Assembly: GCA_028274825.1 (NCBI GenBank) | Contig: JAQCMZ010000346.1 | Location: 1 to 5,057, forward strand | Length of the DNA stretch: 5,057 nt | Source: Haloferacaceae archaeon | GTDB lineage: Archaea > Halobacteriota > Halobacteria > Halobacteriales > Haloferacaceae | Reading direction: 5' to 3' | Part shown: one piece after another, positions 1 to 4,521 of the stretch | How positions within the stretch are numbered: the stretch's first letter is position 1 | How the letters are laid out: every line of letters starts with the position of its first letter | Position numbers and translations under genes: made by a program | Notes under the pieces: generated by a model | Database searches by the model: none | The model's input: only the letters and a program-made list of their open reading frames with translations | What the model was told of the DNA's origin: nothing

Positions 1-5
1 GCTCG

Positions 6-20
6 TCTCTCGGTGAGAGA
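6..20. terminator. Short hairpin beyond the helicase remnant stop
   Basis: TCTCTC and GAGAGA form a perfect 6-bp stem around a GGT loop. It sits 2 nt beyond the TGA (23-25) of the minus-strand helicase remnant. An adjacent 8-bp palindrome, GAGATCTC (17-24), overlaps its right arm. The position suits a 3' end structure, but no T-tract follows on the minus strand within the visible bases. Archaeal termination depends mainly on U-rich tracts, so a terminator role is only a guess. Confidence 0.25.
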
Positions 21-22
21 TC

Positions 23-391
23 TCAGTCGAGTGTGGCCGTTGCCAGATTTAGCACGCGGTCGCGCGCAATTTTAACGGCGAGCTCTTCCCCATCGTGCCT
101 GACGGTACCGCGGTTATTTCCGACAGTCTCGCTGGCCAGCGTGTTAGTCCAGTCTACTGCGTCGTCCGGGAGACACTCTTGAACATCAGTCCAGAGCGGA
201 AGATGTCCTCGCTCTGGCTGCCATGGGATTCGAGATGGAAGCATTTCGTCAACCATCTCTGAAACAGAGTTCTCGTCCTCAGCATCGTCGTCTTCCTCGC
301 TGCCACCCTGCAGGACGAGGATGTCTTCGGCACGCGTGATTCCGACGTGAAAAGAAATATTCCGGTTTAAACCTCTGCTCTCAATGGGCGG
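23..391 (-). pseudogene. C-terminal remnant of a UvrD/Rep-like SF1 DNA helicase
   Basis: The minus-strand frame is open from just after a TGA (392-394) to the stop at 23-25, giving 122 residues. The first ATG is at residue 46 (254-256), but coding similarity clearly starts earlier. Residues 15-27 read HVGITRAEDILVL, matching motif VI of UvrD/Rep/PcrA-type helicases (consensus VxxTRAxxxL), with R20 as the expected arginine finger. In the family this motif lies close to the C-terminus and couples ATP hydrolysis to DNA unwinding. After it come an acidic linker (residues 31-45) and a tail rich in Trp, Asp and Pro that I cannot assign. The Walker A and B motifs and motifs Ia-V are all missing, so no helicase activity is possible. 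Resemblance seems to fade near residues 9-11 (about position 361-367), at a 10-bp palindrome, which suggests a deletion or insertion breakpoint there. The SF1 assignment rests on one strong motif and its C-terminal placement. The haloarchaeal subfamily is not determined. Confidence 0.7.
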
Positions 392-400
392 TCAACGCCC
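364..400. repeat. Palindrome and hairpin at the helicase remnant edge
   Basis: GGTTTAAACC (364-373) is a perfect 10-bp palindrome. A short way on, GGGCG (386-390) and CGCCC (396-400) form a 5-bp stem with a 5-nt loop that contains the stop ending the helicase frame. They lie where the recognisable helicase sequence begins to fail, so they may mark an excision scar or an IS end. No matching second end or target duplication is visible. Confidence 0.4.
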
Positions 401-443
401 GGTATCGGACACTACAGCCGATTTGCTCGCTGAATAGAGACTT

Positions 444-523
444 GGTCAATGACCCTGTTGTACTTGCATTTCAGACAGGCCATTGGAAATATACAGTAGA
501 ATGATGCAGGTGGAATCATCATT
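444..523. repeat. Inverted repeats in the gap between genes
   Basis: The gap between the helicase remnant and the next candidate ORF (392-558) holds no convincing gene. It carries two clean dyads. GGTCA-A-TGACC (444-454) is an operator-sized near-palindrome. AATGATG (500-506) pairs perfectly with CATCATT (517-523) across a 10-nt spacer. A 36-codon minus-strand frame (412-522) spans both, but has no family resemblance or clear signals. The dyads could be protein-binding sites or remains of a transposon end. Confidence 0.35.
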
Positions 524-558
524 GAGTATCGTGTGGCGTGCGCGCCAGCTCGAAGTAG

Positions 559-750
559 TCAAAACAGCACAATGGAATCTGTGAATTCGCCGGACAGCCC
601 CGGGGCTAGGTTTTCGACGACGGGGTTCTGGACATCGTCGAGACGTAGAACGATGCCGTCGTGTTCAACGCGCGTCACTACTCCTTTGCCTACGGAATAG
701 GCCCTGCTGATTTTCCTTCTCCCGCAACTTATCGCCCGGTATGTCAGCAT
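559..750 (-). CDS. Weak candidate small ORF or gene fragment
   Basis: This is a 63-residue frame of unknown function. The first ~18 residues are basic and Cys/Arg-rich, unlike halophilic proteins. From about residue 19 (VGKGVVTRVEHDG onward) it becomes more typical: alternating Val and charged residues that suggest a small beta-rich fold, with codons mostly ending in C or G. The ATG at 748-750 lies inside the oppositely oriented ORF starting at 741, an overlap of 10 bases, which is awkward for two real genes. Either the true start is internal (valine codons occur near residue 19-25), or this is the surviving 3' part of a larger gene, or it is a shadow. No promoter or Shine-Dalgarno was found. 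I cannot assign a family. Confidence 0.3.
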   Translation of the reverse strand: MLTYRAISCGRRKISRAYSVGKGVVTRVEHDGIVLRLDDVQNPVVENLAPGLSGEFTDSIVLF

Positions 751-1082
751 CTGACGTCGGATCTGAATGGACAGTTGAGTGGGCGACTCCTACGCCAAGT
801 GGTGATGGGTACCTGGATAACTTGGTGTTGAGCCGTGACCAAGCATGTGAGTATGGTGACGAGCTTGTGATGTCTCTACGGGTGGATGAGAGGATACTGC
901 AAGAGCGGGGGATAGATCCTGCGGAGCCGTTTGCGTGGAGAATTGAAGACGGGGAGTTGCTAACAGAGCAGATCTCGCGCCAATCGTTCGAAGCCGTTGC
1001 AGAGAGCGACCGAGATGATGCTACCTACGCTAGTCAGGTGCTGGATGAGCGGGCGAGACGACGGATACGAGATGCACGGTAG
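741..1082 (+). CDS. Acidic hypothetical protein, 113 residues
   Basis: I do not recognise this protein. Asp and Glu greatly outnumber Lys (none is visible), as expected of a soluble cytoplasmic haloarchaeal protein. The N-terminal half contains beta-like stretches (WTVEWATPTP, ELVMSLRVDE). The C-terminal third is helical and ends in an arginine-rich tail (RARRRIRDAR), which could bind nucleic acid or a partner. There is no signal peptide, membrane segment or cysteine cluster. Many codons end in A or T (GGT GAT, TTG, ATA, CAA), less GC-rich than the ATPase gene downstream, which suggests acquired DNA. ATG at 741 is the first start after an upstream stop. No clear TATA box or Shine-Dalgarno precedes it. 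It is followed by 187 bases before the ATPase start, so the two are probably transcribed separately. Its length and composition make a real gene likely; its function is unknown. Confidence 0.6.
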   Translation: MSASDVGSEWTVEWATPTPSGDGYLDNLVLSRDQACEYGDELVMSLRVDERILQERGIDPAEPFAWRIEDGELLTEQISRQSFEAVAESDRDDATYASQVLDERARRRIRDAR

Positions 1083-1148
1083 CGGCCGGTCGCTTGTCGG
1101 TCGGAACCAACACATCGGTCGTCCCCACAGTCGCTAGCGGCGATAGAG

Positions 1149-1164
1149 GGCCGTTTCTACGGCC
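1149..1164. terminator. 6-bp hairpin after the 113-aa gene
   Basis: GGCCGT and ACGGCC pair perfectly around a TTCT loop, 67 bases past the stop at 1080-1082. A second small palindrome, CGCTAGCG, lies at 1132-1139. Neither is followed by a T-run, so a termination role is uncertain. They could equally be regulator sites for the downstream ATPase gene. Confidence 0.25.
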
Positions 1165-1183
1165 ACCTTGCTATAACCAGATA

Positions 1184-1235
1184 CTATTTCCGATTAGCCT
1201 ATTCCCAATTAGCCTATTCCCAATTAGCCTATTCG
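1184..1235. repeat. 15-bp tandem repeat (about 3.5 units) upstream of the ATPase gene
   Basis: Units start at 1184, 1199 and 1214, with a partial fourth at 1229. Units 2 and 3 are identical (CTATTCCCAATTAGC). Unit 1 differs at two positions (CTATTTCCGATTAGC). The partial unit keeps the first six bases. The array ends about 4 nt before the TATA-like box of the ATPase gene, where an upstream activator or repressor would bind in archaea. The 15-bp period is not a whole number of 10.5-bp helical turns, so alternate copies, not adjacent ones, would lie on roughly the same DNA face. The near-perfect identity implies recent expansion or selection. Confidence 0.85.
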
Positions 1236-1239
1236 AGCA

Positions 1240-1247
1240 TTTTATTT
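1240..1247 (+). promoter_or_regulatory. TATA-like box of the ATPase gene
   Basis: TTTTATTT is centred about 26 nt upstream of the ATG at 1270, the spacing expected when transcription starts at or next to the start codon (leaderless, common in haloarchaea). It directly follows the 15-bp repeats. This placement also argues against the in-frame TTG at 1246, which would lie inside the TATA box. Confidence 0.55.
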
Positions 1248-1269
1248 GACTGGACGTCAGTCAGAGGGT

Positions 1270-2661
1270 ATGGAGCAATTCGTGGATCGGGAGGATGAAC
1301 TCAGTCGACTTCGAGGGTGTTACGAGTCGGAGGACGCTGACATGGTCGTGATTTTTGGGCGTCGCCGTCTCGGAAAGACCGAACTCGTCCGAGAATCACT
1401 GGAAAACCGCGATGACGCTGTCCTGTACCAGGCCACGGAAACAACCCAGCAGATCCAACTGGATGCGTTCGTGGATGTGGCGGCAGAGTCATTTCCGGGG
1501 ATCGATCGGATTGAGGGCGAGTGGGAGTCGTTGCTCGGGTATCTCGCTGATCAAAATGCAGTCATCGTGCTGGACGAGTTCCCGTACCTGATTGATGCCG
1601 ACGAGAGTCTCCCATCAGTGATCCAGCGGCTATGGGATCAGGAGTTGCGTGACACTGGCGTGACGCTCATACTCGTGGGATCCTCGATCAGTATGATGGA
1701 GGAAGCGACACTCCTCGGGAACAGTCCGCTGTACGGCCGGTTCACCGAGAAGATCGATTTACGGCAGCTCGATTTTGCTGCTGCACGCACGTTCTTCCCT
1801 GAGAGCTACTCCTCCGAACAACTGCTGCTCGCGTGGGGTGTGTTTGGTGGGACGCCGTACTATCTGGACGGTGTCGATCTGGATGACGACCTCGGAACGG
1901 TCATCCAGCAGTCGCTGCTGTCACGGCAGGGGTTCCTGCACGACGAGCCGGAGTACGTGCTCCGCACTGAATTAACCGAGCCGAACCGGTACTTTGCCAT
2001 TCTGAAAGCGATTGCCGCGGGGAACACGACGTCGAATGAGATCGCGCAAACGGTCGGGATCGATGGCAAGCAGATCTCGACGTACACGCAGAAACTGGAG
2101 CGGCTGCGACTGGTCGAACGAGAGGTTCCGGTGACGGAGGACAAGACGAAGTCACGCCGGGGCCGGTACCGGATTCTCGATCCGTTGTTCCGGTTTTGGT
2201 TCCGGTTCGTCTATGGAAACGAAGACCGCTACGAGCGGTTGGGCACCGACGCTTACGAGACGGTCATCGAACCGGAGCTGGCGGACTTCGTGAGCGGAGC
2301 ATTCGAAACGCGCTGTCAGGATATCCTGCCTGACCTGTATCCCGATACGATGTTCACCGATATCGGCCGTTGGTGGTACAACGAGTACGAGGTGGATGTT
2401 GTTGGGCTCGCCGCAGATGGAACGATGGTGACGGGGGAGTGCAAGTTCACGTCTGCACCACTCGATTACAGCGCGCTCGCATCGCTTGAAGACCATACTG
2501 ATGAGATTCGGTGGTCGCCTGATGGGAGCGATGTTGAGCACGAGTATGCGCTGTTCGCCCGAAACGGGTTTACGACATCTGTTCGTGAGGCAGCGGCTGA
2601 CCGTGGCGACCTGCAGTTGTTCGATATTGAACGGATCGTTGACCCGGAAGCATCGCAGTAG
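1270..2661 (+). CDS. P-loop ATPase of the archaeal ATPase/DUF234 family with a PD-(D/E)XK-like C-terminus
   Basis: The protein has 463 residues from ATG 1270. An in-frame TTG at 1246 would add 8 residues but falls in the TATA-like box. Residues 4-200 are an AAA+/STAND-like NTPase of the archaeal ATPase family. Walker A is GRRRLGKT (30-37, K36 binds phosphate). Walker B is VIVLDEF (98-104, D102 E103). A sensor-1-like strand LILVGSS (133-139) and the family signature FGGTPYYL (192-199) follow. Residues ~240-290 form a winged helix (EIAQTVGIDGKQISTYTQKL). Residues ~300-460 are DUF234: the hydrophobic RILDPLFRFWFRFV segment, then EVDVVG (D376) and GECK (E390, K392), which fit the D...ExK core of PD-(D/E)XK nucleases. 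Family knowledge suggests an ATP-regulated DNA-binding or cleaving protein. The cellular role of this family is poorly defined, and defence or mobile-element control is inference. The gene has no operon partner: the neighbour downstream is convergent, 44 bases away. All motifs are intact and length is normal for the family. Confidence 0.93.
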   Translation: MEQFVDREDELSRLRGCYESEDADMVVIFGRRRLGKTELVRESLENRDDAVLYQATETTQQIQLDAFVDVAAESFPGIDRIEGEWESLLGYLADQNAVIVLDEFPYLIDADESLPSVIQRLWDQELRDTGVTLILVGSSISMMEEATLLGNSPLYGRFTEKIDLRQLDFAAARTFFPESYSSEQLLLAWGVFGGTPYYLDGVDLDDDLGTVIQQSLLSRQGFLHDEPEYVLRTELTEPNRYFAILKAIAAGNTTSNEIAQTVGIDGKQISTYTQKLERLRLVEREVPVTEDKTKSRRGRYRILDPLFRFWFRFVYGNEDRYERLGTDAYETVIEPELADFVSGAFETRCQDILPDLYPDTMFTDIGRWWYNEYEVDVVGLAADGTMVTGECKFTSAPLDYSALASLEDHTDEIRWSPDGSDVEHEYALFARNGFTTSVREAAADRGDLQLFDIERIVDPEASQ

Positions 2662-2705
2662 GAGCGTCAGAATGTGTGAAAATGGCGATGGAGAGGAGTA
2701 GTGAA

Positions 2706-3251
2706 CTATGTCTCTGAGTCCGCTGTCTGGATCTTGTCTCTGAAATTCTCGATGGCGTCTGCGTGCTGTTCGTTCGCTTGTCGTAGCTGTTCGGTGGTTT
2801 GACTAATGTTCTCGTCTTTTGCGACCGTAGCGAGGGGTTGTGCCTCAGGCGCCAGTTCGTACAGTTTGATTTTGCCGCCGTCGTCAGGGTAGGTCATAAA
2901 CTCACGCCAGAGGCCGAGTTTGGCCCCGTCAGTGAGACGAGTGGCGACCGTGCCGTGACTCACCACCAGTGCTTCATCAATCTCGCTGAATCGTTTAGAA
3001 CCGTCGGCGAGTTGGGCGAGGATTTCGACTGCACCTTTCTTTTCAAAAAAGTCTCGCACCTGCTCTGTATTGAGGTACGCTCCGGTAGTGTCGTCTGGTT
3101 CTGCGTAGGTTCCGATGTTTGTGTCGGTTGCATCTTCGTCAGGCATTCCGTCGGTTACATCCGGTTGTTCCTCTGCCGAACCACTACCTCGCTCTAAATT
3201 CCCGGTCGTTTCGTTATCGTCGTCGGATGTGTTTGAAGAGTCATTGGGCAT
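2706..3251 (-). CDS. Acidic winged-helix transcriptional regulator (HxlR/ArsR-like fold)
   Basis: The protein has 181 residues. Residues 1-60 are a disordered, very acidic Ser/Thr/Asp-rich tail, typical of halophilic proteins. Residues ~64-143 form one winged helix. A first helix (TEQVRDFFEKKGAVEILAQL) is followed by FSEIDEALVVSHGTVATRL, where the second half would be the recognition helix (HGTVATRLTDGAKLGL). A beta-wing covers ~119-134 (MTYPDDGGKIKLYELAP). This layout resembles HxlR- and ArsR-type repressors, which sense or report repression of neighbouring genes. Residues ~150-176 are a charged helix, possibly a dimerising coiled coil. There is no cysteine, so metal sensing of the ArsR type is unlikely. 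The gene is convergent with the ATPase and divergent from the small-ORF pair starting at 3376, whose promoter it could control along with its own. The start ATG (3249-3251) is supported by a well-placed TATA box. The exact subfamily and ligand are unknown. Confidence 0.85.
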   Translation of the reverse strand: MPNDSSNTSDDDNETTGNLERGSGSAEEQPDVTDGMPDEDATDTNIGTYAEPDDTTGAYLNTEQVRDFFEKKGAVEILAQLADGSKRFSEIDEALVVSHGTVATRLTDGAKLGLWREFMTYPDDGGKIKLYELAPEAQPLATVAKDENISQTTEQLRQANEQHADAIENFRDKIQTADSET

Positions 3252-3280
3252 TTTCGTATGTCCTTGTTGTACGCCAAGGC

Positions 3281-3286
3281 TTTAAA
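3281..3286 (-). promoter_or_regulatory. TATA box of the winged-helix regulator gene
   Basis: TTTAAA lies about 32 nt upstream of the ATG at 3251 on the minus strand. Transcription would start a few bases before the start codon, giving a leaderless or nearly leaderless message. An AAGGA (3261-3265) that could look like a ribosome binding site would lie at or before the transcript start, so it is probably not used. Confidence 0.55.
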
Positions 3287-3330
3287 CTACAGTGGGTAAA
3301 ATCACCAACCAGTATAGATTAGAATGGCTG

Positions 3331-3371
3331 TAAATTTGAATAACACCGGTCGAATGGTGGCGAAGAGGAGG
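3331..3371 (+). promoter_or_regulatory. Putative promoter and ribosome binding site of the small-ORF pair
   Basis: An AT-rich TAAATTT (3331-3337) lies ~40 nt before the ATG at 3376, which would leave a leader of roughly 15 nt. That leader contains AGGAGG (3366-3371), a near-perfect Shine-Dalgarno 4 nt from the ATG, unusual among often-leaderless haloarchaeal genes. Together with the minus-strand TATA at 3281-3286 it makes a compact divergent promoter. The Shine-Dalgarno is clear; the TATA call is weak. Confidence 0.45.
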
Positions 3372-3375
3372 CGAC

Positions 3376-3543
3376 ATGGACTCTGAGGCCTCCGAAACCC
3401 GTCAGTCGGCCATCGAGACTGCAGAAGAATTGCGGGACGACCTGGAAGCACTCGCCGCAAGTGATCTTCCCTTCGCGCATGACGCTGAACGCATCTTAAA
3501 AGATCTAGAGCAAGCACATAAAGAAGAAACTGCAGGCCAATGA
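3376..3543 (+). CDS. Small acidic helical protein, 55 residues, unknown function
   Basis: ATG 3376 follows a strong Shine-Dalgarno (AGGAGG, 4 nt spacing). An in-frame TGA at 3337-3339 rules out an ATG further upstream. The 55 residues are rich in Glu, Asp and Ala and predicted to be almost entirely helical (IETAEELRDDLEALAA, then AERILKDLEQAHKEE), with a short break at SDLPFAHD. There are no cysteines or membrane segments. The stop overlaps the start of the next gene by ATGA (3540-3543), the usual sign of translational coupling. A small acidic helical protein in front of a second small gene and next to a divergent winged-helix gene is a layout seen in toxin-antitoxin or plasmid-maintenance pairs. 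No such family is recognisable here, so that is only a hypothesis. Codon bias and acidity support a real gene. Confidence 0.65.
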   Translation: MDSEASETRQSAIETAEELRDDLEALAASDLPFAHDAERILKDLEQAHKEETAGQ

Positions 3544-3809
3544 CCAAGGAGCGAATTGAGCGGAAAACGCTTGAAGAGCAACTACCAGCAATTCTCCGAG
3601 AACAGTTTCAACGGGATAGCTTGCTGTAAGATCACGAACCGTCGTGGCAGTATATCATCGTGAATACACGCTACTCCGCCCAAGGACTGAGTAACAAGTC
3701 CAAAGAGCCTTACGGACAGACCATTATTGAATTTCTTCGAGAACAGGGAATCGGAATACCACCTAACGTGTCTTCTGTGAAATCGAACCGCGACCATCAT
3801 CGTTTGTGA
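3540..3809 (+). pseudogene. Small gene coupled to the 55-aa ORF, broken by an in-frame TAA
   Basis: The start ATG overlaps the preceding TGA (ATGA). The frame codes 29 residues (MTKERIERKTLEEQLPAILR and nine more) and meets TAA at 3627-3629. The same frame then stays open for 59 codons to TGA 3807-3809, with protein-like sequence (HEPSWQYIIVNTRYSAQGL, later PYGQTIIEFLREQGI) and ordinary codon use. The simplest reading is one ~89-residue protein with a nonsense mutation at codon 30, since one base change from a sense codon would restore it. The middle part has alternating helices that could be a DNA-binding fold, but I recognise no family. Stop-codon recoding is unlikely: UAA is not known to be reassigned in haloarchaea. 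The 29-aa peptide could instead be a real micro-protein. Its partner upstream appears intact. Confidence 0.5.
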
Positions 3810-3813
3810 ATAG

Positions 3814-3891
3814 TTTAGCCATGTCTCGCTCGACACAGCTCAATCGTGGCTCAAAGCCCTTGCCGTCTACCACAATTCACGTCAAATGTAA
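3814..3891 (+). other. Short orphan protein-like frame, possible gene tail
   Basis: Between a TAG (3811-3813) and TAA (3889-3891) lies a 25-codon open frame without a start codon. It includes AQSWLKALAVYHNSRQM directly before the stop. The sequence looks protein-like (amphipathic helix, Trp and Tyr) and could be the C-terminal end of a lost gene such as a transposase or integrase, or the frameshifted tail of the broken gene at 3540-3809. I cannot match it to a family. The rest of 3892-3933 shows nothing I can name. Confidence 0.25.
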
Positions 3892-3933
3892 CGCGAACTC
3901 CCCCGGAGGTCACAGCGCCTGACGCACCAGCTT

Positions 3934-4521
3934 TCAATCGTCCTCGTCCGTGGTTATATCGAGGTCCGTCCACGACTTCCGATTAATGATGTTCGAGACA
4001 CACCCCACCGACACACCGAACTCGTCAGCGAGCGCCGTCCCGGTCTCTCCGTCAGCGCTCCGGCGGAGGATCTCACGCGCCTCGTCCTCGGTGACCGCTT
4101 GGTTTTCGTGCGTGTTGTCGCGCTTGTCATCCTCCGGAACGTCGGAGACATGCTTGAACGTGACGCCGTTAACACAGTCGCTCACAGCCATTTCACCGAC
4201 ATCGAACTCGTCAGCGAGCGACGCGACAGTCTCCCCTTCGTGGTACCGCTCACGTATCTCGACCGCGTCGACGTCGGAGAGCTTACGTCCGGGGTGTGTC
4301 CCGTCGACAGCCATGTCCTGCATATTGTCAGCGTGAGTCCCGGGCTTGAGGTGCGCGGGATTTACGCAGGTTCGAGAGCTCCGCGGGCACCGGTGGAGCA
4401 TTTCGAGGTCGTCGGTGAGCTCGTCGCGCCCGGCGCTGGCGAAGAACTGGTACGATGCGCGGTGAGCGAGTGTTCCGCCGTCCCAATTGAACCGACCGTA
4501 ATCGTCTTCGTTGGTCGCTCT
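3934..4521 (-). pseudogene. HNH endonuclease (HNH_3-type) with two C-terminal HTH units, 5' end lost
   Basis: The open frame gives 195 residues from 4521 down to TGA 3934-3936. The first ATG (4399-4401) is residue 41, but residues 1-40 clearly belong to the domain: DDYGRFNWDGG, then LAHRASYQFF with H20, matching the GYGRF...AHR start of HNH_3 nucleases. The core follows: LHRCPRSSRTCVNPAHL with H43, C45, C52, N54 and H57, then GTHADNMQD. Residues ~80-125 (KLSDVDAVEIRERYHEGETV) and ~145-185 (EDEAREILRRSADGETG) are two helix-turn-helix units, each with LADEF before the turn. They probably guide DNA recognition, as in phage and homing-type HNH enzymes. Upstream codons lack any ATG, GTG or TTG before an in-frame TGA (4522-4524). 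Beyond that TGA an in-frame ATG gives only MLLVPPVY. The usual N-terminal Cys-Trp-rich lead-in is absent, so the gene is truncated or nonsense-mutated near the adjacent IS. Internal initiation at 4401 would remove the first His region. Confidence 0.75.
4017..4220. repeat. 18-bp direct repeat inside the HNH gene
   Basis: CGAACTCGTCAGCGAGCG occurs identically at 4017-4034 and 4203-4220, 186 bp (62 codons) apart and in the same reading frame. It encodes the LADEF core of each of the two helix-turn-helix units. It indicates that the C-terminal half arose by duplication of one DNA-binding unit, with the flanks since diverged. Confidence 0.8.

Noticed and set aside
412..522. 36-codon minus-strand ORF with a CxxC
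   Set aside because: It is short, lacks acidic composition, ribosome site or promoter, and spans inverted repeats. A single CxxC is not enough for a zinc-finger call.
1184..1235. CRISPR array from the tandem repeats
   Set aside because: Units are directly adjacent with no spacers, only 15 bp long, and no cas genes are present.
1301..2541. Several overlapping frames on both strands inside the ATPase gene, up to 129 codons
   Set aside because: They are basic, Arg/Ser-rich translations in the shadow of a strongly supported gene with GC-rich codons, with no domain of their own.
2799..3197. Plus-strand 132-codon frame opposite the winged-helix gene
   Set aside because: It is Cys/Phe-rich and non-acidic, antisense to a coherent regulator gene with its own TATA box.
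3627..3629. Recoded stop (selenocysteine or pyrrolysine) in the small gene
   Set aside because: The codon is UAA, used for neither amino acid, and no recoding is known for it in haloarchaea.
3302..3836. Minus-strand frames of 81 and 84 codons
   Set aside because: They are antisense to the small-ORF pair, which has a Shine-Dalgarno, ATGA coupling and acidic products. The minus products are basic and hydrophobic, unlike halophilic proteins.
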